Positions 30,451 to 39,279 of a stretch of 64,000 nt of DNA are shown here, in pieces. The translations under genes were made by a program, and so were the position numbers. The stretch covers positions 1-64,000 of the forward strand of contig DATCEO010000051.1 in assembly GCA_036510065.1 (NCBI GenBank). The letters are read 5' to 3'. Position 1 is the first letter of the stretch. Each line of letters starts with the position of its first letter. This DNA is from DASUBV01 sp036510065. GTDB lineage: Bacteria > Actinomycetota > Actinomycetes > Streptosporangiales > Streptosporangiaceae. The notes beneath the pieces were generated by a model. It saw only the letters and a list, made by a program, of their open reading frames with translations, made no database searches and was not told where the DNA came from.

Positions 30451-32988
30451 ATGAAGTGGTCCACGCTCTGGGCGCGCACGCCGCGCTTCCTACGCAAGAC
30501 ATCCCTGCTGCCGGTGGCACTGGCGGCGGTCCTGGCCTTCCCGGTGGCGAGCGCGGGCGCTGCTACCCAGGCGCCGCAGGCACCGAGGGCTCCGCTGGCG
30601 CCGCTGGCTCCGCACCGGGCGGCGAGCGCCTCAGCCGCGTCCTGCCCGTGGCTGAACCAGTCGCTGCCCATCCGGCAGCGGGTCAGCCTCCTGCTGGCCC
30701 AGATGACGCTGGCTAACAAGATCACGATGGTGGAGGGCCAGGGCACCAGCCAGCCCTACGTGTTCTACATGGCGGCGCAGCCCTCCCTCTGCATCCCGGC
30801 CATGGGCCTGGAGGACGGCCCGAACGGCGTCGGAGACGGGCTGACCGGCGTCACGCAGCTGCCGGCCGGGGTCTCCCTGGCGGCGACCTTCGACCCGGCG
30901 CTGGCCCGCCGGTACGGCCAGGTCATCGGCGCCGAGTCGTATGGCAAGGGCGCAGCCGTCAACCTCGGCCCCACGGTCAACATCGATCGCGACCCGCGCT
31001 GGGGACGCTCGTTCGAGTCCTTCACCGAGGACCCGTTCCTGAACGCCGCGCTGGCCGTGCACGAGATCAGGGGCGTGCAGAGCCAGGGCGAGATGTCCCA
31101 GGTCAAGCACTACGCCGTCTACAACCAGGAGACCAACCGCAACACCCCGGCCGACAACGTCATCATCAGCAACCGGACGCTGCACGAGATCTACCTGCCG
31201 GCCTTCCAGCAGTCGGTGACCAAGGCCCGGGTGGCTTCGGTCATGTGCTCCTATTCAGTAATTAACGGCGCCTTCGCCTGTCAGAACCGGTACCTGGAGA
31301 CCACCACGCTGAAGCAGCGCTGGCACTTCCCGGGCTTCGTCACCTCTGACTACGGGGCCATCCACTCGACCTCCGCGGCGCTGGACGGCACGGACATGGA
31401 GCAGCCGTTCAACACCTACTTCGGCCAGGCGCTGGCGACGGACGTGCAGAACGGGACGGTTCCGGTGTCGGTGCTGAACGACATGGTGAGCCGGATCCTG
31501 ACGGAGATGTTCCGCTTCAGGCTGTTCAACCACCCGCTGACCGGCACGCCGGCCACCCCCGTGACGACGCCGGCGCACCAGGCCGTCTCCGTCAAGGTCG
31601 CCGAGGCCGGCACGGTCCTGCTCAAGAACTGGGGCGGGACGCTGCCGCTGTCGGCCGGCCATGGCGGCACGATCGCCGTCATCGGGCCGTCGGCATCGGC
31701 GTCCCCGACCGACGGCGGCGGCGGCAGCGCTCGCGTGACGGCGCCGTTCAGCATCACCCCGCTGCAGGGACTGACCGCCGCGGCGGGCGCCGCCACCACG
31801 ATCCGTTACCGGCAGGGACTGCCGACCGATACCAGCCTGCCCGCGATCCCGGCTTCCGCGCTGTCGCCCGCCTACAGCCCGACGCCCTTCGGGGGCAGCT
31901 ACTCCGGCACGCTGACCGCCCCGGAGACGGGCACGTACGTGTTCGCGCTGCAGAACTCCTGCGGTTGTTACACCCCGACCACCCTGTCGGTGGGCGGCCA
32001 GCCGCTCCTGGTGAACCCCGGCACGCCGCCGGTCAGCACCTACTCGGCCAGTGTCCGGCTGCAGGCCGGCCACACCTACCCCGTCCAGATCAGCGGCGTC
32101 TCCGCCAGCCTGACCTGGGCTACCCCGTCCGCGCTCGCTCCCGGCATCAGCCAGGCGGTCGCGGCGGCGAAGTCGGCCCGGACGGCCGTGGTAGTGGTTT
32201 CCGACAACACCGAGACCGAGGCCGCCGACCGGCCCAGCCTCAACCTGCCCTCCGCCCAGGACGAGCTCATCTCGGCGGTCGCCCGCGCCAATCCGCGCAC
32301 GGTGGTCGTCATTGACGCCGGCGCCCCGGTCGCCATGCCGTGGCTCGGCCAGGTCGCCGCGGTGGTGGACGCCTGGTACCCCGGTGAAAGCAACGGGACT
32401 GCCCTGGCCAGCGTGCTCTACGGCCAGACCAATCCCTCCGGTCACCTGCCGGTGACGTTCCCGCGGAGCCTGGCCCAGGTGCCCGCCGCCACCCCGGCCC
32501 AGTTCCCCGGGGTCAACGGCCGGGTGCTCTACTCCGAGGGTCTCAAGGTCGGCTACCGCTGGTACGACGCCCAGGGCCTGACGCCGATGTTCCCGTTCGG
32601 GTACGGCCTGTCCTACACCCGGTTCGGCTTCAGCGGGCTCCGGATAGCCTCATCCCGCGCGGCGGGCGCGGCGGGCCGGCTGGTGCGGGTCACCGCGCGG
32701 GTGACCAACACCGGGCGGGTCACCGGCTCGGATGTCGTCCAGCTGTACCTGGGTGACCCGGCCGTGACGGGTGAGCCGCCCCGCCAGCTCAAGGGCTTCC
32801 AGAAGATCACCCTGGGGCCCGGCCAGTCCACGAGGGTCACCTTCACCCTGGACGCGCACGACCTGTCGTACTGGAACCAGTCGGCTAACGGCTGGGTGGT
32901 CCCGGCGGGAGCGTTCCGGGTCTACGTCGGTGACTCCTCGGCGCTGGCGGACCTGCCGCTGGGCGGCGGCTTCACCGTCGGCGGGTAG
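30451..32988 (+). CDS. Secreted GH3 beta-glucosidase with PA14 insertion
   Basis: 845 residues. A signal peptide (basic start, then LLPVALAAVLAFPVASAGA) is followed by a Pro/Ala linker. The GH3 N-domain contains NLGPTVNIDRDPRWGRSFESFTEDP and the nucleophile Asp300 in VTSDYGAIH. The GH3 C-domain is interrupted at about residues 480-550 by a PA14-like beta-rich segment (GGSYSGTLTAPETGTYVFAL), and a fibronectin-III-like C-terminus follows (RVTARVTNTGRVTGSDVVQLYL). It removes terminal beta-glucose from plant-type oligosaccharides outside the cell. ATG 30451 has GGAGG ten bases upstream. Its end faces the SMP-30 gene across a 40-bp palindrome. Confidence 0.92.
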   Translation: MKWSTLWARTPRFLRKTSLLPVALAAVLAFPVASAGAATQAPQAPRAPLAPLAPHRAASASAASCPWLNQSLPIRQRVSLLLAQMTLANKITMVEGQGTSQPYVFYMAAQPSLCIPAMGLEDGPNGVGDGLTGVTQLPAGVSLAATFDPALARRYGQVIGAESYGKGAAVNLGPTVNIDRDPRWGRSFESFTEDPFLNAALAVHEIRGVQSQGEMSQVKHYAVYNQETNRNTPADNVIISNRTLHEIYLPAFQQSVTKARVASVMCSYSVINGAFACQNRYLETTTLKQRWHFPGFVTSDYGAIHSTSAALDGTDMEQPFNTYFGQALATDVQNGTVPVSVLNDMVSRILTEMFRFRLFNHPLTGTPATPVTTPAHQAVSVKVAEAGTVLLKNWGGTLPLSAGHGGTIAVIGPSASASPTDGGGGSARVTAPFSITPLQGLTAAAGAATTIRYRQGLPTDTSLPAIPASALSPAYSPTPFGGSYSGTLTAPETGTYVFALQNSCGCYTPTTLSVGGQPLLVNPGTPPVSTYSASVRLQAGHTYPVQISGVSASLTWATPSALAPGISQAVAAAKSARTAVVVVSDNTETEAADRPSLNLPSAQDELISAVARANPRTVVVIDAGAPVAMPWLGQVAAVVDAWYPGESNGTALASVLYGQTNPSGHLPVTFPRSLAQVPAATPAQFPGVNGRVLYSEGLKVGYRWYDAQGLTPMFPFGYGLSYTRFGFSGLRIASSRAAGAAGRLVRVTARVTNTGRVTGSDVVQLYLGDPAVTGEPPRQLKGFQKITLGPGQSTRVTFTLDAHDLSYWNQSANGWVVPAGAFRVYVGDSSALADLPLGGGFTVGG

Positions 32989-33037
32989 CCGCCCGGCGGC
33001 TGGCTGCCTGCGCAGCTGACTGCCCAGGGTGGCTGGC

Positions 33038-33077
33038 CATGGCCTACCCGGCCTGACGTCAGGCCGGGTAGGCCATG
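33038..33077. repeat. Perfect 40-bp palindrome at convergent gene ends
   Basis: Left half CATGGCCTACCCGGCCTGAC, right half its exact complement, with no loop (centre at 33057/33058). The right half covers the last codons and stop of the SMP-30 gene; the left half lies in the 70-base gap after the GH3 gene. As RNA it would fold to a 20-bp hairpin from either direction, so a bidirectional terminator or RNA-stability element is likely. There is no T tract. Confidence 0.9.
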
Positions 33078-33967
33078 CCGGTGACGTTGACCAGGATCGA
33101 GTACAGCGAGCTGGTCGCGCAGATAAGCAGCTGGTTGCGCTTGGCGCCGGCGAAAGTGAAGTTGGCGACGGTCTCGGGCACGCGGATCTTCCCGATCAGC
33201 GTGCCGTCCGGGTCCAGGCAGTGCAGGCCGTCTCCCGCCGCGGCCCAGATCCGGCCCGCGGAATCGAGCCGGAGCCCGTCGAAAGTGCCGGCACCGCAGG
33301 TAGCGAGGACCGATCCGCCCGTAAGGCTCGCGTTGGCGTCGCCGGCTACGTCGAAGACGCGGATGTGCCGGCGCGCGCTGTCGGAGATGTAGAGCTGCCG
33401 CTCCTCGCCTGAGAAAGCGAGCCCGTTGGGCCGGTCGAAGTCGTCCGCCGCGATGGTGACCTGGCCGGAGGCCGGGTCGATCCGGTAGACGCGACACGCG
33501 CCGATCTCGCTCGGAGCCTGGTGACCCTCGTAGTCGCTGTCGATCCCGTAGCTTGGATCGGTGAACCACAGCGACCTGTCCGACCGCTCGACGATGTCGT
33601 TGGGGCTGTTGAGCCGCTTGCCTTCGTAGCTGTCGGCGAGCACCGTGAGCGACCCGTCATGCTCCGTACGGGTCACCCGGCGGTCACCCTGCTGACAGCT
33701 CACCAGCCGTCCCTGGCGGTCCACGGTGTGGCCGTTGGCGTAGCCGGCGGGCTGGCGGAAGACCCCGATAGCGCCGGTCGTCTCGTCCCAGCGCAGCGTC
33801 CGGTCGTTCGGGATGTCGCTGAACACCAGGTAGCGTCCGGCCGGAAACCAGGCCGGCCCTTCGGTCCAGCGGCATCCGCCATGCAGCCGTTCCAGCCAGT
33901 GATCGCCATGGCAGAACCGGAACCGCTCGTCCAGGACCTCGAAATCCGCCTTGACCGGACCCGTCAT
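33059..33967 (-). CDS. SMP-30/gluconolactonase-family protein
   Basis: 302 residues, six-bladed propeller of the SMP-30/LRE family. Conserved points are WTEGPAWFPAGRYLVFSDIPNDRTLRW, RLNSPNDIVERSDRSLWFTDPSYG (metal-site Asn and Asp) and FDGLRLDSAGRIWAAAGDGL. A sugar-lactone hydrolase is the common activity. No signal peptide. ATG at 33965-33967 is chosen; the open frame runs 140 codons further upstream without similarity. Its neighbour GH3 enzyme yields glucose, so sugar oxidation is a plausible shared theme. Confidence 0.88.
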   Translation of the reverse strand: MTGPVKADFEVLDERFRFCHGDHWLERLHGGCRWTEGPAWFPAGRYLVFSDIPNDRTLRWDETTGAIGVFRQPAGYANGHTVDRQGRLVSCQQGDRRVTRTEHDGSLTVLADSYEGKRLNSPNDIVERSDRSLWFTDPSYGIDSDYEGHQAPSEIGACRVYRIDPASGQVTIAADDFDRPNGLAFSGEERQLYISDSARRHIRVFDVAGDANASLTGGSVLATCGAGTFDGLRLDSAGRIWAAAGDGLHCLDPDGTLIGKIRVPETVANFTFAGAKRNQLLICATSSLYSILVNVTGMAYPA

Positions 33968-34130
33968 GGCACCCACCCTGGCAGGGAAACCGCGCGAGCT
34001 GGCAGCCGGGGCCGCCGGATCTGCGGACAGGCGGACAGCCGGCCGGCCCCGTGGCCATGATTCCGGTGCCGGTCGCCGGGTAGCGGTAACCGGGAGTGCA
34101 AGCAGCCAGCCAGACCGGAAGGCCCCACCC

Positions 34131-34547
34131 ATGGATAAAAGCGACTTCATCGACAACCTGAACGCCGACCTGGGCACCGAGTTCCAGTCGATCGTGCAGT
34201 ACGTCCAGCACACCGCCACGATCAAGGGACCCGAGTACGGCTCCATCGTCGAAGAGATGGGCGTGCATCTGGGCCAGGAACTCGAGCACGCCAAGACCCT
34301 GGCGGCCCAGATCGACTTCCTCGGCGGCACGCCGACGGTCCGGGTACCCGAGATCCCGGACTGCCCCGACGGAGCCACCGCGCTCAAGGCCGACCTGGAC
34401 CTGGAGGAGCGGCAGCTGCAGCGTTATCGCGATCGTGTGGCCGAGGCGACCGAGCTCGGCCTCCCCGATGTGGCCGAGGCGCTGCGCCCGCTGCTGACGC
34501 AGACTCAGGATCATGTCATTGACTTGCGCGACGCCCTCGGCCACTAA
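34131..34547 (+). CDS. Ferritin-like (bacterioferritin-type) protein
   Basis: 138 residues predicted as a four-helix bundle. LGTEFQSIVQYVQH supplies Glu and His ligands in helix A, EMGVHLGQELEHAKTLAAQIDFLGG the ExxH pair in helix B, and DLDLEERQLQRYRDRV and LLTQTQDHVIDLRDAL helices C and D. A diiron role in iron storage or redox defence is likely. ATG 34131 follows GGAAGG. It diverges from the SMP-30 gene across 163 bases and precedes a ligD-like gene by 81 bases. Confidence 0.8.
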   Translation: MDKSDFIDNLNADLGTEFQSIVQYVQHTATIKGPEYGSIVEEMGVHLGQELEHAKTLAAQIDFLGGTPTVRVPEIPDCPDGATALKADLDLEERQLQRYRDRVAEATELGLPDVAEALRPLLTQTQDHVIDLRDALGH

Positions 34548-34555
34548 CGCCGCCC

Positions 34556-34613
34556 GCGGGCCGCTACCGGCCGCCGGCCGCCGGCCGGGGCCCGCGCCCG
34601 GCCGGCGGCCCGC
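34556..34613 (+). terminator. GC-rich hairpin after the ferritin-like gene
   Basis: GCGGGCCGC (34556-34564) pairs with GCGGCCCGC (34605-34613), and the pairing extends outward by two more base pairs. The 40-base loop is itself rich in GGCC pairs. There is no T tract, so it may be an attenuating hairpin or only base-composition structure. Confidence 0.35.
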
Positions 34614-34628
34614 GGCGGACGGCCGGCC

Positions 34629-36422
34629 ATGAGCCCCGCCCGCGGTAAGCGCGCGGACCGCCCCGCGTCCTCGGACAAGCTGGCGCCTTATCACCGCAAG
34701 CGGGACTTCGCCCGGACGCCAGAGCCGGCCGGCGCCCCGCCGAGCCCGGACTACGCGGGCCGGCGGTTTGTCGTGCAGCGCCACCGGGCCCGGCGGCTCC
34801 ACTACGACTTGCGGTTCGAGATCGACGGCGTGCTCGTGAGCTGGGCTGTGCCCAAGGGGCCGACGCTCGACCCCGCCGTCAAGCGCATCGCCATCCACGT
34901 CGAGGACCATCCGATCGAGTACCTCAACTTCGAGGGCGTGATCCCGGCGGGCGGCTACGGCGGCGGCGACGTCATCGTCTGGGACCGCGGCACCTGGGAA
35001 CCCCACGCGACCGATGATCCGGCCGCCGCGGTCGCCGCGGGCGAGCTGCACGTCGACGTCTCGGGCGAGAAGCTGCACGGGCGCCTGATCCTGGTCCGCA
35101 GCGGCCCGGCCGACCGGACGGGCCAGGAGCAGTGGCTCCTGCTGCACAAGCATGACCAGGACAGCGTCGAGGGCTGGAACCCGGAGGACTTCCCGGGATC
35201 GGTGCTCAGCGGCCGGACCAACGACGAGGTCAAGGCCGACCCGGAGCGGGTGTGGCGATCGGACCTGCCGGCCGCGCAGGCATCGGTCCCGGTGGCCGGC
35301 GCCGACCGGAAGGCCAGCAAAACCGGGACCGCCGGCAAAGCCGGGAAGGCCCCGGCCGGAAAAGCCGGGAAGGCCCCGGCCGGAAAGGCCAGAAGCTCCG
35401 CTGCCGACGGCAAAGCGGGCACTCATCGTGGCCAGGCGCCCGATGCCCCGGCCGACCTCCAGCTGATTGACTCCGAGCGCAGCGCCGATGCCCTGAGCCA
35501 GCTCGACACTCTCGGTGCCAGCGGCAGCCTCGACGTCTTCGGCCGGCGCCTGCGCCTCACCAACCTGGACAAGGTGCTGTTTCCCGACCGGCCCGGCGAG
35601 GAGCCCGTCACCAAGCGCGAGCTGATCCGCTACACGATCCAGATCGCGCCGGTGGTCTTGCCCTACCTGGAGGGCCGCGCCCTCAACATGCACCGATTCC
35701 CCGGCGGTGCGCAGGCGGAAGGCTTCTGGCAGAAGCAATTGCCCGAGCACGCGCCCGACTGGATCGGCCGCTGGGATAACCCGGAGGCCGACCGCGGAAA
35801 GGTGCACACCTACCTCGTCATCAACGAGCCGGCGGCGCTGGTCTGGACGGCGAACTTCGGCGCGCTCGAATGGCACGCCTGGACCGCGCCCACCGACGAC
35901 CCGCACACACCCAGCTACGCGCTCATCGACATTGATCCCGGCACCGAGACGTCCTGGTCAGACGTGCTGGTCCTGGCCCGGCTGCACCGGGCCGCGCTCG
36001 AGCACCTGGGCGTGCTCGGCCGCCCCAAGCTCACCGGCAGGCGCGGCATCCAGATCTGGGTCCCCGTCACGGGCGGGCTGACCTTCGAGGACACGAGGGC
36101 GTGGGTGGAGCAGCTCTCCCGCTCCGTCGGGGCGGTGGTGCCCGACCTGGTGAGCTGGAAGTGGGACGTCCGTGAGCGAGCGGGCCGCGCCCGGCTTGAC
36201 TACACCCAGAACGTCAGTCATAAGACCCTGGTCGCCCCGTACAGTCCGCGTGCCGGCGCGGGCGCGCCGGTGTCGGCACCCATCGAGTGGGATGAGCTGG
36301 ATGACCCATCGCTCCGGCCGGATTCCGTCACGATCCGGACGGCCATAGACCGGCTGGCCGAGCGCGGCGACCCCTTCCGGGCGTTGCTGTCCGCGGACCA
36401 GGAGCTGCCCGAGATTCGCTAG
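34629..36422 (+). CDS. LigD-type protein: 3'-phosphoesterase + polymerase domains, no ligase domain
   Basis: 597 residues. Residues ~20-200 are the LigD 3'-phosphoesterase domain: RRFVVQRHRARRLHYDLRFE, SWAVPKGP, HVEDHPIEY and GGYGGGDVIVWD. A Lys/Ala/Gly-rich linker with a 24-bp duplicated unit follows (about 225-265). Residues ~300-590 form the archaeo-eukaryotic-primase-like polymerase domain: metal aspartates in LIDIDPG and in RLDYTQN, plus GRRGIQIWVP. In LigD these domains process and fill ends for non-homologous end joining. The ATP-dependent ligase domain is absent and no Ku gene is in the window, so partners must be elsewhere. Confidence 0.88.
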   Translation: MSPARGKRADRPASSDKLAPYHRKRDFARTPEPAGAPPSPDYAGRRFVVQRHRARRLHYDLRFEIDGVLVSWAVPKGPTLDPAVKRIAIHVEDHPIEYLNFEGVIPAGGYGGGDVIVWDRGTWEPHATDDPAAAVAAGELHVDVSGEKLHGRLILVRSGPADRTGQEQWLLLHKHDQDSVEGWNPEDFPGSVLSGRTNDEVKADPERVWRSDLPAAQASVPVAGADRKASKTGTAGKAGKAPAGKAGKAPAGKARSSAADGKAGTHRGQAPDAPADLQLIDSERSADALSQLDTLGASGSLDVFGRRLRLTNLDKVLFPDRPGEEPVTKRELIRYTIQIAPVVLPYLEGRALNMHRFPGGAQAEGFWQKQLPEHAPDWIGRWDNPEADRGKVHTYLVINEPAALVWTANFGALEWHAWTAPTDDPHTPSYALIDIDPGTETSWSDVLVLARLHRAALEHLGVLGRPKLTGRRGIQIWVPVTGGLTFEDTRAWVEQLSRSVGAVVPDLVSWKWDVRERAGRARLDYTQNVSHKTLVAPYSPRAGAGAPVSAPIEWDELDDPSLRPDSVTIRTAIDRLAERGDPFRALLSADQELPEIR

Positions 36423-36532
36423 CGCCGGCCGCGGCAGCGGCGGCAGTAAGCAGCCGCTTTGCCGCAACCCGGCGCCCATGCGGCGCTGGCACTACCATGA
36501 GTGAATCGCCATAGTCCGGGGAGTAACGCGCG

Positions 36533-38851
36533 ATGTCAGGGTCGACTCAGGGGTGGGATCAGGAAGCGGAGGATCCCCGAGATAACACGATCGACTTGCC
36601 GCGCCTCCGAGACGTCCCCCAGCCCTCCCCCCGGCCCATCCCGCCGGGACCGCCCCCATCGCGCCAGCCCGCGCCCCGCCAGCCGGCTCCCATCCAGCCA
36701 GCGCCACGCCCGCCGGCATCGCAGCCAGCGCCCAGGGCCCCCGTCCGAGAGCAGCCATTCCGCGCTCCGGCAGGGCCGGTCCCACCGCCCGCGATGCAGG
36801 GGCCTTCCCGCCGGACCTCCGTGCCCGAGCCGCTCCCGGCCCGGTCCACCACCCTCCCGTCACCGCTGGAGGCAGATCCACCGCCGGGTGCCCCGGACCC
36901 GACACTGGCGGTTCTCGCGGAACGGATCCGTGAACTCCAGGCCCTGGCGGCCAGCCCGTCTCCGCCTGTGCGGCCCGGCGGCACCGCTGGTCACGGTAAT
37001 ACCGCGACTGTCATGCCCGGTTCTGCGGTTCGCGCCGAAGTCGCGCCCGCCCCGCCAGAGGTCGCGGACGTTCCCCATTCGGGTGCAAACTCCGGACTTG
37101 CCCGGCAGGATGAACCCGTCAGCAGTCGCCCGGCAGCCGAGCCCGAGCCAGCCGTCGCCGGTGACTACGCTCCGATGGACGAACCTGCTCCCCAGCGATC
37201 ATCGACGTCCGGGGGCCGGTCCCCGGAGGACGTCAGTAACCAGGACTACACGTCAGGTCAGGATCACCGGGTCATGGACCGTAGCAGTGGGCCGGCGGAC
37301 AGCTACGGCGGCCCGCAGGACCGTTTTGCCCGAGGATCGCTGGCCGACCTGCGCCTCCGCCTCGAGCGCCTGCCGGCGGGACACCCGTCGTCGCCCTACG
37401 AGGACACCGGCGCGCCCCGCCCCGCCCCGCAGCAACTACGCCAGCTAGAGCTTCCCCTGGCCGACGAGGAACGCGAGTCAGACCCGTCGGCCCGGGCCAG
37501 TTTGCTGGCGGCAACGGCAGGTGATCGCAATGGCTCGGCCCGCCCCCCGCTGGCCAGCCCTGGCCCCGGCGCTGAGGACGCGACCAGCCCCGCGCCTGGC
37601 TGGAAACTCAGTCATAACGGACCAGGTCTGCCGGTCGCCGCGCCCCCCGGAACTGGATCTGCCAGGCCGCAGCTGCCGACGCCGAATGGCAAGTCCGATA
37701 ACGGTGACTGGAATGATCCTGATGGCGGCGCCGCTGGCCAGAACGGGCACTCCGGCCGGTACGCCACGTTCGGCGATCTGGCCGCCGCCCCCTCAGCCAG
37801 AGCCGTGCCGCCGGCTGCGGACGCGGGAGGCTACGACACTGGCAGCTTCGATGCTGGCAGCCTCGACACCGGCAGCTTCGAGAGCCCGAGCCTCGACACT
37901 GGCAGTCTCGACACTGGCAGTCTCGACACTGGCAGCCTCGAGACCCCGAGCCTCGAGACCCCGAGCCTCGACACCGGCAGCCTCGACACCGGCAGCCTCG
38001 ACACCGGCAGTTATCAGGCCACGGGGCTTCGGCCGGCTGAGCGCGGTGCCCCTGACCAGGCTGCGGCCAGCAATGGCGCAGCCACCCACGGGGCCGCCAC
38101 CCACGGGGCTGGCAGCCGCGAGGCCGCCGACAAGCCCGCCCCGGACCGCGGGCCAGCCGCGCCTCCGGCCGGCCAGGCTCCGGCCGCCCCGGCAGCCGCC
38201 CGTCGCGGCGGTCTCACGCCCGAGCAGGAGCAGATCGCCAATCGAGCCCTAGGCCGCTACCGGGCCGCCGACGGGCGCAACGTGTTCGGCGGCTACGGGG
38301 AGAGCGGCCTCACCCCGGCCATCCGGCGGGTCGAGTCGCATTTGCCGCACGGCCGGCTCGCGGGAGACAGCGAGGACTACACGCTCAAGTCTCCCGAGCG
38401 CTTCAAGGAAAAGCTGGCGCGGATGATCGCGCGCAATCCCGGCGTCCCCGCCGAGGAGCTCGTGGCTGAGATCTATGATGCCGCGCGGTACACATTCGTG
38501 TTCGAGCCGCAGGAGTACACCGACGGTACCTGGCTGGTCCACCGTCGGCTCAAGGCCCAGGGCTTCGAGCTCGAGGCCAGACGCAACCGGTGGGAAACCC
38601 CCGAGTACAAGGGCATCCGGACCCGCTGGCGTGACCCGGCTCATGACCTGGCCTTCGAAGTGCAGTTCCACACGCCGAGCAGCTGGGACGTGCTGCAGCG
38701 CACGCACGAGGCCTACCTCCGGATCACCGACCCGCAGACGCCGCAGGCCGAGCGGGCCCAGTTGCGGTCCAGCCAGGTGGCCGCCGCCGCCGCGAGCCGG
38801 CCGCCGCCGCGCTGCGCCGAGATCGGCGACTTCCGCGCGGACACGAGGTAG
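36533..38851 (+). CDS. Large disordered protein with C-terminal RelA/SpoT-fold (toxin- or pyrophosphokinase-like) domain
   Basis: 772 residues. Residues 1-555 are low complexity: Pro/Arg/Gln-rich at first, then mixed polar, then 12 units of an LDTGS/LETPS repeat (about 434-493). No signal peptide, WXG motif or membrane helix is seen. Residues ~560-760 resemble the RelA/SpoT synthetase fold as found in ATP nucleotide 3'-pyrophosphokinases and toxic alarmone synthetases. Key points are Lys619 in YTLKSPERF, Asp649 and Arg652 in YDAARYTFVF, YKGI (692-695), and Glu709, Gln711 and His713 in FEVQFHTP. The expected reaction is pyrophosphate transfer from ATP to a nucleotide 3'-OH. An 85-residue gene follows three bases later and may encode the antidote. 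Catalysis and toxicity are inferred. Confidence 0.72.
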   Translation: MSGSTQGWDQEAEDPRDNTIDLPRLRDVPQPSPRPIPPGPPPSRQPAPRQPAPIQPAPRPPASQPAPRAPVREQPFRAPAGPVPPPAMQGPSRRTSVPEPLPARSTTLPSPLEADPPPGAPDPTLAVLAERIRELQALAASPSPPVRPGGTAGHGNTATVMPGSAVRAEVAPAPPEVADVPHSGANSGLARQDEPVSSRPAAEPEPAVAGDYAPMDEPAPQRSSTSGGRSPEDVSNQDYTSGQDHRVMDRSSGPADSYGGPQDRFARGSLADLRLRLERLPAGHPSSPYEDTGAPRPAPQQLRQLELPLADEERESDPSARASLLAATAGDRNGSARPPLASPGPGAEDATSPAPGWKLSHNGPGLPVAAPPGTGSARPQLPTPNGKSDNGDWNDPDGGAAGQNGHSGRYATFGDLAAAPSARAVPPAADAGGYDTGSFDAGSLDTGSFESPSLDTGSLDTGSLDTGSLETPSLETPSLDTGSLDTGSLDTGSYQATGLRPAERGAPDQAAASNGAATHGAATHGAGSREAADKPAPDRGPAAPPAGQAPAAPAAARRGGLTPEQEQIANRALGRYRAADGRNVFGGYGESGLTPAIRRVESHLPHGRLAGDSEDYTLKSPERFKEKLARMIARNPGVPAEELVAEIYDAARYTFVFEPQEYTDGTWLVHRRLKAQGFELEARRNRWETPEYKGIRTRWRDPAHDLAFEVQFHTPSSWDVLQRTHEAYLRITDPQTPQAERAQLRSSQVAAAAASRPPPRCAEIGDFRADTR
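37832..38011. repeat. 15-bp minisatellite in the RelA/SpoT-fold protein (12 copies)
   Basis: Twelve consecutive 15-bp units, exactly 180 bp, of the form CTCGACACCGGCAGC with variants CTCGAGACCCCGAGC and TTCGATGCTGGCAGC. They encode YDTGS, FDAGS, LDTGS, FESPS and LETPS units immediately ahead of the catalytic region. Confidence 0.96.
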
Positions 38852-38854
38852 CCG

Positions 38855-39112
38855 ATGGCAGCGCAAGTGCAGTACTACGCCATCGTCACCGTGAGCCGCA
38901 CCGTCCGGGCAGCATCGGGTCTCGCGCGGCGGACATTCGCGGCCGACGGCCCAGTAGACGAGACCCTGCGGGCGGACATGACCTGGCAGCCGGACTCCGC
39001 GATCGTCGAGTGGGAGTACGGCGACGTCGGCGCCGAGTTCGTCCGGGTCAGCGAGACCGAGGCTGACCAGCTAGTCGAGTCGTTCCGAGCCACCTGGCGC
39101 ACACTCGCCTAG
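38855..39112 (+). CDS. Small protein paired with the RelA/SpoT-fold gene (candidate immunity/antitoxin)
   Basis: 85 residues, acidic. The segments YYAIVTVSRTVRAASGLARR, VDETLRADMTWQPDSAIVEWEYGD and VRVSETEADQLVESFRATW look like a compact alpha/beta protein. I have the impression of similar small actinomycete proteins with an SGLARR...DE..R.DLTW pattern, without known function. Its ATG follows the upstream stop by three bases, and GAGG lies six bases ahead inside the upstream gene, so the two are tightly coupled. This placement suits an immunity or antitoxin protein; that role is inference. Confidence 0.75.
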   Translation: MAAQVQYYAIVTVSRTVRAASGLARRTFAADGPVDETLRADMTWQPDSAIVEWEYGDVGAEFVRVSETEADQLVESFRATWRTLA

Positions 39113-39279
39113 CCCCGCCACCACCTGCCGCGCCCGTTCGCCCGATCGCACCTCGCCCGCCACACAGCCCCCACCGCCCCACACCCCCAGCTCGCCGCCC
39201 GCCCTCGCACCGCGCCAGCCCGGTGCCGATGAGGAAATCCATTGCGGCCGCCACTAACTGGCTGTTCTGCGGTGCCGAA

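Noticed and set aside
32032..34167. Long N-terminal open extensions of several genes (for example SMP-30 back to 34387)
   Set aside because: The extra residues show no family similarity and overlap the neighbouring divergent gene; in GC-rich DNA frames stay open by chance.
37832..38011. Regular array that might suggest CRISPR
   Set aside because: Units are 15 bp, contiguous, without spacers, and keep a coding frame; it is a minisatellite inside a gene.
39113..39279. 167-base gap between the 85-aa gene and the repeat membrane protein as a possible extra gene
   Set aside because: The + strand is C-rich with no start plus ribosome site and no clear hairpin; I see nothing to annotate.
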